Shown: positions 50,383-57,877 of the stretch, one piece after another
How positions within the stretch are numbered: the first letter of the stretch is position 1
Layout: every line of letters starts with the position of its first letter
Assembly: GCA_937942435.1 (NCBI GenBank)
Contig: CALDEM010000014.1
Span: forward strand, 62,001 to 126,000
Length of the DNA stretch: 64,000 nucleotides
Direction: 5' to 3'
Origin: an uncultured Saprospiraceae bacterium
GTDB taxonomy: Bacteria > Bacteroidota > Bacteroidia > Chitinophagales > Saprospiraceae
Program-made: the position numbers and the translations under genes
The notes under the pieces: model-generated
What the model was told of the DNA's origin: nothing
Seen by the model: the letters and a program-made list of their open reading frames with translations, nothing else
Database searches by the model: none

Positions 50383-50868
50383 TTACTTTTTTCTTGATGG
50401 ATGATCACTTACTTCCATATATATTCCATTAGGATCAAATAATGAAACAGTACGCAGATGGATTTGAGAATCTCCATCAGGGCCAGGAACATACCAATCA
50501 ACTGGTGGTGTGATAACGGTAGCACCCTCTGCTATGGCTCTTTCATAAACACCTTCTATATCTTCTGATTCTATCACCATAATGGGTTCGCCCATTCTAA
50601 TTTTTGTGCGTTCTGTCAAATGACCTTCGTCAAATGGAGCATCGATATATTCCAGCAATCCTAATTTTCCCAATTTTGGGTCAAGAGCTTGAAGAATGAT
50701 TAGCCTAACCTTTGCTTTGTCGGCGGCACCAGAAGGGGGAAATCTATAATCCGCTTCTAATTCATTATCATACCAAACTGTCCAATTGAATACTTTAGAA
50801 TAAAATCGTGCAGATGTTTCTGCATCCTTAACTACAAAAGTTGTTCTTTTTAAAATAGCTGTATCCAT
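50383..50868 (-). CDS. Single-domain VOC protein
   Basis: A 161-residue VOC module: LKRTTFVVKDAETSARFYSKVFNWTVWYD at the start and VSLFDPNGIYMEVSDH at the end with the metal-ligand glutamate in MEV. The middle has LGLLEYIDAPFDE, also present in the lipoprotein at 30950-31561, so those two form a pair, one cytoplasmic and one exported. It lies between the MFS gene (3 nt) and the reductase gene (1 nt). Such single modules dimerise. Substrate unknown. Confidence 0.87.
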   Translation of the reverse strand: MDTAILKRTTFVVKDAETSARFYSKVFNWTVWYDNELEADYRFPPSGAADKAKVRLIILQALDPKLGKLGLLEYIDAPFDEGHLTERTKIRMGEPIMVIESEDIEGVYERAIAEGATVITPPVDWYVPGPDGDSQIHLRTVSLFDPNGIYMEVSDHPSRKK

Positions 50869-50871
50869 GCC

Positions 50872-52131
50872 TTATTGATATCTATACTTTCCTAAAAAGA
50901 GTAATGGGATGGCGCCTACAATAAAAGCAATAGCAGCATAACCAAATATTGTAGTATAGCTACCGGTCATAGTAAATGACTTGCCAAATATCCATGGTCC
51001 AAAACCTGCGCCTATGGCAAAGAATCCATATAGTGTACCGTAGATGGCACTATAGTTTTTCATCCCAAAGTATTTGGATACTAAGAAGGCCATGACATCG
51101 TATTCTACGCCTGCAGACAAACCAATGATGGCAACTGCCGCCATAGCCGTCCAATAAGACAAGTCTGGCAATCTAAACAAATAGCAAGCTATCACTGGAA
51201 TTATAAATATTACAAATGTGACTCCTGGAGCCCAGAGCTTATCTATAAGATACCCTCCTATTAATCGACCGACAACTACAGAGTAACCTACAACACTGGC
51301 AAGCACAACTGCATCCGATGTATCAAATCCTTTGCTACCGAGTATGGTTTCAAAGTTAGGTATGGGTCCACCGACTGCAAAAGAGATAGGGATAAATGTC
51401 AAAATCAACAACCAGAATTTTACATCGCGTATGGCTTCTTTTAGACTCATACCTTCAGCACCTGACTGTTCTTCTAGATCAGAATAGTCAACCTCTGATT
51501 TCATAGCGGCTACCTTATCTGCAACTTTGGGATCGTCGACATCGCGGAAGAAAAAGAAGGCAAGAGGAAGAGAGATCAATAATGGAAGAAGCGCAAGCCC
51601 TATGTATGCTTCTCTCCATCCGTAATGTTCTATCAGATAGGCTGCATATAACTTAGCAAATGCGCCAAAGAGACCTGTACCCAACAATGAAAACCCTAGG
51701 GCCAGACCTCTTTTTTTAGTAAACCATCGGTTGACAGCTCGAGTCCAAGTTATGGGAAGTGTTCCTGTACCCAAGAGCGCTAACATCACCCACAAGCCAA
51801 AATAGAGCGTCATGCTACCGTTGTTAAGCGAGAACGCCATAAATGATAATCCAAAAGTTAGAATGGATGCAAGTACCATCTTGCGGACACCGATTTTATC
51901 TGTCAAGTATCCAATCAAGGGACTTGTAAAAAAAGCAGCTATTGAGAAAACAGATATAGCCAATAGAATCTCATCTACTTGCCATCCAAACTCTTTCATG
52001 AGCGGAGCTATAAAAACACCTATCGTATAAAAAGGTAATGGTGACATACCCAGCCCAATTCCAATCGCTGAAGAACCGACTACGGGCCATCCATATTTGA
52101 ATTCTCTCATGCCTGACTTATCCGCTCCCAT
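50872..52131 (-). CDS. MFS transporter, monocarboxylate/OFA-like
   Basis: A 419-residue inner membrane protein with about 12 hydrophobic segments. LIGYLTDKIGVRKMVLASILTFGLS is the conserved helix 2-3 loop, and PITWTRAVNRWFTKKRGLALGFSLLGTGLFGAF is the helix 4-5 region of MCT/OFA-type carriers. A charged cytoplasmic loop (VDYSDLEEQSGAEG) divides the halves. It follows the alpha/beta hydrolase gene by 26 nt and precedes the VOC gene by 3 nt. It likely carries a carboxylate of the pathway. Confidence 0.87.
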   Translation of the reverse strand: MGADKSGMREFKYGWPVVGSSAIGIGLGMSPLPFYTIGVFIAPLMKEFGWQVDEILLAISVFSIAAFFTSPLIGYLTDKIGVRKMVLASILTFGLSFMAFSLNNGSMTLYFGLWVMLALLGTGTLPITWTRAVNRWFTKKRGLALGFSLLGTGLFGAFAKLYAAYLIEHYGWREAYIGLALLPLLISLPLAFFFFRDVDDPKVADKVAAMKSEVDYSDLEEQSGAEGMSLKEAIRDVKFWLLILTFIPISFAVGGPIPNFETILGSKGFDTSDAVVLASVVGYSVVVGRLIGGYLIDKLWAPGVTFVIFIIPVIACYLFRLPDLSYWTAMAAVAIIGLSAGVEYDVMAFLVSKYFGMKNYSAIYGTLYGFFAIGAGFGPWIFGKSFTMTGSYTTIFGYAAIAFIVGAIPLLFLGKYRYQ

Positions 52132-52157
52132 TCTTCAGTTTTAGATTAAAAAAATAA

Positions 52158-53174
52158 TTATAAATAACTTTCCGCCCACTTTATAAAAGCGTTTGTTTTT
52201 ATATTAAGATCTGCGGTACTTATATGACTATTGATAGTCTCCCAAGCTTCTACGAGATACTGTCCTGTAGGTTCTGGACTTGGAAAAGTACTTTGTGGGA
52301 TCTCAAAAATTTCTTCATTGACTTTTTCTGAAACCGGAAAGTTTACTTCAACAGCTGGCCCTAAGTTATGTTGATTGATAGTCTGTGCCATCACTAGATT
52401 TCTATCGCTTTCTTTTGAGATTACCGAGTAATCGACATTTGCCGGAAGGCTCTTGTCAAATATGCGATCAGTATATGGCTTTAATATACTTGCTTCCCAT
52501 CTGAAGATATGAGTGGGTACAGTTAGTTCATAGATTCGCTCACGATCCTCATAAGCAAAGGCTGTTCTATAAGCCCAGTCATAGTGGGCACCACCTTTTA
52601 TGTATTCTAATGCCACTCTGTGAAGCACACTTGTTGGTGGCTTAGGAGTGGATAGTCGGTATTTTTCTTCCTGAAAGCACCATGGGAAGTAAACAAAAAG
52701 ATGATCCACTATGTCCCAAACTGCTCTCAAGTGGCTACCATCCTCTTGAGGTGTTAGATCAGGAAAGTAGGAAGCATAGATATCTGTTTTTTCAGCTTCT
52801 GTAAAGTGAGCACTATTATCTAAGAACAAGTAGGAGACGTCAGCAGGATAGTCTAAGGCGTACTTGATGCCTATCTGTGCACCCGTGGCGGTTCCATAGA
52901 TGGCGACTTTCTCTAGACCTAATTGCCCTTGTAGTTTATGCAGGGTGTCTGCGTAGATACCAACATGTGCTGGTTGTGTCGGAGGCTCTTCTGAGTACCC
53001 ATAGCCTGGCGTATCAATTGCAATGACTGTATGTGTCTTAGATAGTATACTAACCAAGGGCATGAGCGATGCAGCACTCATCGGCGATGCATGCAATAGA
53101 AATATAGGAGGGCCTAAACCTTCATAAAGAAAGTGTAGGCGTTGGCCATCTATTGTTTGATAATGAGATTTCAC
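52158..53174 (-). CDS. Alpha/beta-hydrolase-fold protein with alanine at the nucleophile position
   Basis: A 338-residue protein with the hydrolase fold: PPIFLLHASPMSAASLMPLVSIL (oxyanion strand), VIAIDTPGYGYSEEP, and the nucleophile elbow at 93-98. That elbow reads YGTATG, so the usual serine, aspartate or cysteine of G-x-S-x-G is A96. A normal hydrolytic mechanism is therefore not possible with this residue. Known fold members without hydrolysis include lyases and cofactor-free dioxygenases, though those usually keep the serine. It is the first gene of the operon 53174-48620, controlled by operators 10 and 11. Function open: pseudo-enzyme, binding protein or non-hydrolytic enzyme. Confidence 0.82.
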   Translation of the reverse strand: MKSHYQTIDGQRLHFLYEGLGPPIFLLHASPMSAASLMPLVSILSKTHTVIAIDTPGYGYSEEPPTQPAHVGIYADTLHKLQGQLGLEKVAIYGTATGAQIGIKYALDYPADVSYLFLDNSAHFTEAEKTDIYASYFPDLTPQEDGSHLRAVWDIVDHLFVYFPWCFQEEKYRLSTPKPPTSVLHRVALEYIKGGAHYDWAYRTAFAYEDRERIYELTVPTHIFRWEASILKPYTDRIFDKSLPANVDYSVISKESDRNLVMAQTINQHNLGPAVEVNFPVSEKVNEEIFEIPQSTFPSPEPTGQYLVEAWETINSHISTADLNIKTNAFIKWAESYL

Positions 53175-53204
53175 GAGCTTTCTAAATTAGTCTCCAAGAG
53201 GGAA

Positions 53205-53226
53205 ATTAGTTAAATCCATTAATAAT
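53205..53226. promoter_or_regulatory. Operator palindrome, site 10 (imperfect)
   Basis: ATTAGTTAA, 5 nt, TTAATAAT: one arm complete, the other changed outside the TTAA core. It overlaps site 11 by six bases, so the two cannot be occupied independently on the same face. It lies 31 bp from the alpha/beta hydrolase start. Confidence 0.58.
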
Positions 53227-53243
53227 TAATAATATTAACTATT
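53221..53243. promoter_or_regulatory. Operator palindrome, site 11
   Basis: AATAATTAA, 5 nt, TTAACTATT: nine-base arms with one mismatched pair. It ends 28 bp before the reductase start at 53272 and is followed at once by TATCTTG (53245-53251), a likely -7 box. The downstream operon contains the MarR gene, so this is where autoregulation would act. Confidence 0.68.
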
Positions 53244-53271
53244 GTATCTTGTTAGGACGATTAGACTAATT

Positions 53272-54264
53272 ATGAAGAATCAACAAATAGTTCTTGTGCG
53301 GAGACCTGAGGGGATGGCGAGTCCAGATGATTTCTCCCTGAAGACTGTAGATATGCCAGACATAGAAGAAGGGCAGATCTTAGTAAAGAATGAATATCTA
53401 TCTCTTGATCCGGCTATGAGAGGTTGGATGAATGAAGGAACAACTTATATGCCAGGCGTCCAGATAGGATCAGTGATGAGAGGCTTTGGGGCTGGAAAGA
53501 TCGTAGCTAGTAAGCATGATGATTATCCTGAAGGATCATATATAACTGGCCTATTTGGAGTACAAGAATATGCCGTCTCTGATGGTAAAGGTACTACTCT
53601 GATTGATCAGATTAATGAACCTCTTTCCTATCACCTCGGTATCCTTGGTATGCCTGGTATGACGGCCTATTTTGGATTGTTAGAAAAAGGTCAACCTGAG
53701 GCAGGCCAGACAGTATTTGTATCCGGAGCAGCAGGCGTAGTTGGATCGACAGTGGGGCAGATAGCAAAAATCAAAGGATGTACAGTCGTTGGTACTGCAG
53801 GTAGTAAAGAGAAGTGCCGATACCTCATCGAAGAGTGTGGTTTTGATGCTGCGATTAACTATAAAGAAGAGGACTTAGAAGCAAGCATAAAGGCCGCTTG
53901 CCCTGATGGCGTTGATGTGTTCTATGATAATGTCGGTGGTCCGATGTTAGATACTATGTTGAAAAATCTGGCGCGCGGAGCAAGAGTTGTCATCTGTGGC
54001 GCTATATCTCAGTACAACAAGAGTGAGATATATGGGCCAAAGAACTATATGAAGATTGTAACAGCGAGAGGTTATATAACAGGTATCATCGTGTTTGATT
54101 ACATCAACCAATATCCTAAAGCGGTTAAAGAAATGTCCCAGTGGATCGCTGAAGGAAAGTTAAAGACTAAAGAACATGTGGTAGATGGGATCGAGCACTT
54201 TCCTGCTGCACTTCAGATGCTTTTCAAAGGACAAAACTTTGGAAAACTCTCCCTAAAAATATAA
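53272..54264 (+). CDS. NADP-dependent double-bond reductase, CurA/PTGR-like, copy 2
   Basis: A 330-residue protein from the ATG at 53272 (MKNQQIVLVRRPEG); the frame is open further upstream to 53242, but that would start inside operator 11. VFVSGAAGVVGSTVGQIAKIKGCTVVGTAGS is the NADPH-binding region and DVFYDNVGGPMLDTMLKNLARGARVVICGAISQYN is the CurA/LTB4DH signature. YLSLDPAMRGWM near residue 45 is diagnostic of this subgroup. It heads an operon with a VOC protein, MarR and a nitrilase-like protein. Paralogue of 49338-50381; two copies suggest two unsaturated substrates. Confidence 0.9.
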   Translation: MKNQQIVLVRRPEGMASPDDFSLKTVDMPDIEEGQILVKNEYLSLDPAMRGWMNEGTTYMPGVQIGSVMRGFGAGKIVASKHDDYPEGSYITGLFGVQEYAVSDGKGTTLIDQINEPLSYHLGILGMPGMTAYFGLLEKGQPEAGQTVFVSGAAGVVGSTVGQIAKIKGCTVVGTAGSKEKCRYLIEECGFDAAINYKEEDLEASIKAACPDGVDVFYDNVGGPMLDTMLKNLARGARVVICGAISQYNKSEIYGPKNYMKIVTARGYITGIIVFDYINQYPKAVKEMSQWIAEGKLKTKEHVVDGIEHFPAALQMLFKGQNFGKLSLKI

Positions 54265-54294
54265 TGACCTAAATCGAGCTTTTCACAAAATCAT

Positions 54295-55374
54295 ATGAAG
54301 CAGAACGAGCCAACACCTCACCTCAACAAAGACCTACCTGATACAGGCATCAGTGGGGTCTATGAAGTTATGGTAGCCGTAGAGGATGTTGGTTATGCGC
54401 TGAGATATTTTGAAGCATTTGGTTTTAGTTTAATCTCAGAAGCTGAGTTCTCTTTATCATCAGCAGAGCGATTGTATGGTGTATCATCAAAACTAAAATC
54501 TTATAGATTACAGAATGGACTTATAGACAGCCATGGCCTTATAAGATTATTGAAGTGGGATAAAAGCCTAGGCGATGGTGTTGGTTATGCACCACCAGAG
54601 ACGATAGGTCAGAGGATGTCCGTTATGATGACACATGATATATATCGCATCCATGATATCTATAAAGGGGCCAGAACCTATGGAGAAAAGTGGTTGCCAA
54701 CAGAGCCAATAGCAGATGATTTGTTCGATCTCGATACACAAGAGAAAGGGTTCTTTAAGCGCCCTGTGATCGTAAGAGAAAACGCTGTATATGGAGCGTT
54801 TTTTAATCATATCTTTTTTCAGAGATATGGTTACAAGATACCCGGTTATGGCTCTATAGGAGATCATAGCCCACTCAAGACCAGTGAGTTTACTCATCAT
54901 GATTTTATAATCAAGGCTCCTTCTATGGCTACAATATCTTACATGAGTAGTGCTCTTGGTTTGCGAGCAGAAGAAGAGCCCGTGTTGGATGGAGATTGGC
55001 AGATTGGACCCAGAGTAGTGTTTGATATGAAACCAGGAGAGAGTCACTGGTATCAGGGTTTTGTATCACCCAATAATATCTGTGGTAAGCTAAAGTTTAT
55101 CATTCCGACTTGCGTCAAATTAGACCGTACGGACAAGCAAACTATAGGACAGCTCGGGATAACGATTCATTCGTTTTATACCGATAAACTTGACTATGTT
55201 TATGACCTTGTAAAAGCACATGATTTAAGTCCGACTAGTATATTAAAAAATGAGTTTGGCGAAGATTGTTTTTTATTTACAGGTCCTGCTGGATGTAGTT
55301 GGCAGATCATATCAAAACCATCTACAGTTAATGTCCCAGTGACTGAACTAAACTTTGAACTAACTAATAATTAA
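54295..55374 (+). CDS. Two-domain VOC-like protein, divergent
   Basis: A 359-residue protein. SGVYEVMVAVEDVGYALRYFEAFGFSL is the first VOC module; a second begins near residue 198 with HHDFIIKAPSMATISYMSSALGLRAEEEP. It ends CSWQIISKPSTVN, where the usual C-terminal glutamate is a glutamine (WQI), so one metal site is probably lost. It is the most divergent VOC protein here and sits 30 nt behind the reductase and 9 nt before the MarR gene. It might bind rather than convert a ligand, for example as sensor or carrier (speculation). Confidence 0.76.
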   Translation: MKQNEPTPHLNKDLPDTGISGVYEVMVAVEDVGYALRYFEAFGFSLISEAEFSLSSAERLYGVSSKLKSYRLQNGLIDSHGLIRLLKWDKSLGDGVGYAPPETIGQRMSVMMTHDIYRIHDIYKGARTYGEKWLPTEPIADDLFDLDTQEKGFFKRPVIVRENAVYGAFFNHIFFQRYGYKIPGYGSIGDHSPLKTSEFTHHDFIIKAPSMATISYMSSALGLRAEEEPVLDGDWQIGPRVVFDMKPGESHWYQGFVSPNNICGKLKFIIPTCVKLDRTDKQTIGQLGITIHSFYTDKLDYVYDLVKAHDLSPTSILKNEFGEDCFLFTGPAGCSWQIISKPSTVNVPVTELNFELTNN

Positions 55375-55383
55375 AAAAAGAAG

Positions 55384-55863
55384 ATGATAGATAAAACGCT
55401 TGATACTTCTATTCTGTTAGGCCTATATGAGACAGCGATGTTGTTAATCAAACAAAATGTTGAGTTTGTATCGAAGCAAGGTCTGACTAATCAACAATGG
55501 GTCATCCTTATACATCTAGCCAAAGATCCTAATCTTCCTTTTTTAATAAGAGAAAAGCATACCATGCCTCTGATGGCATCGGAGCTTGCAGATTCTCTAG
55601 GTGTGACACGAGCCAATATCACCAACTTGCTGACTATCTTAATGGACAAAGGACTGATCAAACAAATCGAGGACAAGGAAGATCGTCGTAAAAAAAGATT
55701 AGTGCTTACGCCAAAAGGAGATAAGCTCATCAAATTGATGCAGCCTGATCGTAAAAAGTCTAATGCTCAGATGTTAAGTGGATTGAGTAAGAAAGAAAAA
55801 GAACTATTCTTAATCTATATCCAAAAGTGTACAGAAAATCTTCAAACTCAAAAGTTCTCCTAA
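55384..55863 (+). CDS. MarR-family transcriptional regulator
   Basis: A 159-residue winged-helix protein. MASELADSLGVTRANITNLLTILMDKGLIKQIEDKEDRRKKRLVLTPKG holds the recognition helix and the DRR wing that define MarR regulators. MarR dimers bind palindromes of about 20 bp, usually as ligand-released repressors. It lies in the operon behind operators 10 and 11 and is the only regulator inside the catabolic locus. Inference: it binds the shared TTAGTTAA-N5-TTAACTAA motif, controls at least eight transcripts and responds to the substrate or a degradation product. The ligand is unknown. Confidence 0.92.
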   Translation: MIDKTLDTSILLGLYETAMLLIKQNVEFVSKQGLTNQQWVILIHLAKDPNLPFLIREKHTMPLMASELADSLGVTRANITNLLTILMDKGLIKQIEDKEDRRKKRLVLTPKGDKLIKLMQPDRKKSNAQMLSGLSKKEKELFLIYIQKCTENLQTQKFS

Positions 55864-55865
55864 AG

Positions 55866-56885
55866 ATGGACGTATCTCATTATACGGCCTTAGCCATGCA
55901 GTTAAAGTGTAAAGCTGTTAACAAGATGAAGAGTCGTGCAGAGGTCATGACTCATATGGATGCTAAGCTTGACCAAATTAACGGCCAAATATTTGCGGCT
56001 AAAAAATTCATTGGTAGCCATCTCAAGCTAATTGTTGTTCCTGAATACTTTTTATCAAGCTATCCAGCGCAAGAGACGATAGCGGTCTGGAGAGACAAGG
56101 TTTGTATAGCTAAAGATGATCCTCTTTTTACAAAGATCGGAGACATCTGTCAGGCCCATTCTATTTTCTTTTCAGGTAACTACTATGAGCAAGATGCCAA
56201 CTTTCCAAACTTGTTCTTTCAAGCAAGTTTTATAATTGATGATAATGGTGAGATGATTCTCAATTATCGACGACTCAACTCTATGTATAGTCCGACGCCA
56301 CATGATGTATTGGATAAGTATATTGATTTATACGGGAAGGAGAGTTTGTTTCCAGTTGCAGATACTAAACTTGGAAAGTTAGCATGTATCGCTTCAGAAG
56401 AGATATTATACCCTGAAGTAGCAAGGTGCTTGATGATGCGAGGAGCAGAAGTGTTTTTACATTCTTCATCAGAGATAGGAAGTCCTTTATTGACAAGAAA
56501 GAATGTCTGTAAAAGAGCAAGAGCCATTGAGAATATGGCTTACGTAGTCTCAGCTAATTCTGCGGGTATAGAAGACACCCCCATTCTTGCTAACAGTACA
56601 GATGGCCGCTCCCAGGTCGTTCATTTTGAAGGACATCTCTTAGCAGAAGCTTCTCCTGGAGAAAGCATAGTTGCCAATGCTTCTATAGATATCAATGCAC
56701 TCAGAGCCTGGCGAAAGACAGTGTCTATGAAGAACTACATAGCAAGACAGAGATTTGAATTGTATGCAGATTCATATGCCAATCATGCGCACTATCCTGT
56801 TAATGTTTTTGATGGAGTGGCAACGCCAGAGAAAAGTCAGTTTAAAGCAGCTCAGCAAGAGGCGGTAGACAGGATTTATAAGTAG
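55866..56885 (+). CDS. Nitrilase-superfamily protein with serine in place of the catalytic cysteine
   Basis: A 339-residue protein starting at the ATG 3 nt after the MarR stop. The nitrilase fold is clear: VVPEYF with E60, LNYRRLN with R136 where the catalytic lysine normally stands, and KLACIASEEILYPEVAR. In active members the last motif is C-x-D/E-x-x-x-P-E; here S177 occupies that position, and C174 is three residues earlier. Thus two of three triad residues are changed. Homologues with SEEILYPE are known to me as nitrilase-related proteins, so this is probably an established subgroup, not a local mutation. Function unclear: altered chemistry or binding. Confidence 0.82.
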   Translation: MDVSHYTALAMQLKCKAVNKMKSRAEVMTHMDAKLDQINGQIFAAKKFIGSHLKLIVVPEYFLSSYPAQETIAVWRDKVCIAKDDPLFTKIGDICQAHSIFFSGNYYEQDANFPNLFFQASFIIDDNGEMILNYRRLNSMYSPTPHDVLDKYIDLYGKESLFPVADTKLGKLACIASEEILYPEVARCLMMRGAEVFLHSSSEIGSPLLTRKNVCKRARAIENMAYVVSANSAGIEDTPILANSTDGRSQVVHFEGHLLAEASPGESIVANASIDINALRAWRKTVSMKNYIARQRFELYADSYANHAHYPVNVFDGVATPEKSQFKAAQQEAVDRIYK

Positions 56886-57013
56886 TGTGATCCTTAACTT
56901 TCTGTGATCGTCTTGTCGATTACTCTAGTGAATAGGAGAGTATTAAATTATTTTTTAGATTTCCATAACACAGTTAACGTCGTTTCTCCGTCTTAATAGC
57001 AAATCTTACAGCT

Positions 57014-57718
57014 ATGAAGAAGATAAAATACACATTTGGATTCCTGATCACATTATTACTTGTGTTTAGCACAGCAGATCTTTCTGCACAAGGCAAAGGG
57101 AAAGGAAAGGCCAAAAAGGAAATGGCTAAAGCTAAGAAAGAAGCAAAAAAGACGGAGAGGTCAGAATGGAAGGCTTACGTCGAACAAGTTAAAGCTGATC
57201 CTAATCTTACTGAGGAAGAACGAGAAGAACTACTTGAAGCACGAAGATCTGAAATCAAAGGGAAGAAAAAGGCAGAACGAACTGCTAAGGGTGGAGCGAA
57301 ATCAGAAATGAAAGCGAGGCGTGATTCTATAAAGACTATTGTTAAAGCTATAGAAGATGATCCTAATCTTTCTGAAGAAGAGAAGGAAGCACGAATCAAA
57401 GAGGTGAGGATGGCGTCCAAAGTAGAAAGAGATGAAGCTCGCGCTTCAAGAGATAAAGGAAAGGGTCGTGGTAAAGCCAAAACGGAAAAAGGCCGTAAGC
57501 GTGCAAAAGGTGAAAAATCTGAGAATAAAGGCAAAGGGCGTGAAATGAAAGAGTCAAAACGCAAGCTAAATAAAGGCCAAAAAGATCGCGCTATTAAAGG
57601 CCTTGATAGAGCCGAAGCGTCTTTAGAGAGATCAAGGGAAAAAGGCAAGATATCAGAGGATGTTTATAACAAGCGACTTGCGAGAATCAATGAAGTTAGA
57701 GCCCAGATAGAAGCATAG
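57014..57718 (+). CDS. Exported lysine/glutamate-rich protein with internal repeat
   Basis: A 234-residue protein with a signal peptide (1-25, ending LSAQ) followed by a highly charged, probably helical body. Two repeats of about 37 residues are visible: VEQVKADPNLTEEEREELLEA (about 56-76) and VKAIEDDPNLSEEEKEARIKE (about 111-131); both have a DPNL(T/S)EEE core. Low-complexity GKGKGKAKK and KGRGKAKTEKGRKRAKGEKSE stretches lie between and after. No enzyme motif is seen. It is followed by a strong terminator and appears to be transcribed alone. It is probably outside the catabolic regulon; no operator motif precedes it. Confidence 0.72.
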   Translation: MKKIKYTFGFLITLLLVFSTADLSAQGKGKGKAKKEMAKAKKEAKKTERSEWKAYVEQVKADPNLTEEEREELLEARRSEIKGKKKAERTAKGGAKSEMKARRDSIKTIVKAIEDDPNLSEEEKEARIKEVRMASKVERDEARASRDKGKGRGKAKTEKGRKRAKGEKSENKGKGREMKESKRKLNKGQKDRAIKGLDRAEASLERSREKGKISEDVYNKRLARINEVRAQIEA

Positions 57719-57740
57719 ACCTAATTAGAAACCCAAATAA

Positions 57741-57774
57741 AAAGAGCCCAATGGTCAGACATTGGGCTCTTTTG
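57741..57774 (+). terminator. Intrinsic terminator after the K/E-rich gene
   Basis: AAAGAGCCCAAT, 8-nt loop, ATTGGGCTCTTT followed by TTG: a perfect 12-bp stem, 22 bp after the stop at 57718. The A-rich left side and T-rich right side would also let it work in the other direction for the ThuA operon, which ends at 57878. Confidence 0.85.
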
Positions 57775-57877
57775 TTGTACGGCTTTTCATAGCCGTAAGA
57801 ATAGTGATTGAGCGTTGTGAAAAACACCTTGTAGTATCTGGCGTCTTTCTAGTCGCAGGAAGTATGCTCTTCTTAGT

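Noticed and set aside
57175-57648. Long antisense frame across the K/E-rich gene
   Set aside because: It is the serine/leucine-rich reverse reading of a low-complexity K/E-rich gene with signal peptide and terminator on the plus strand.
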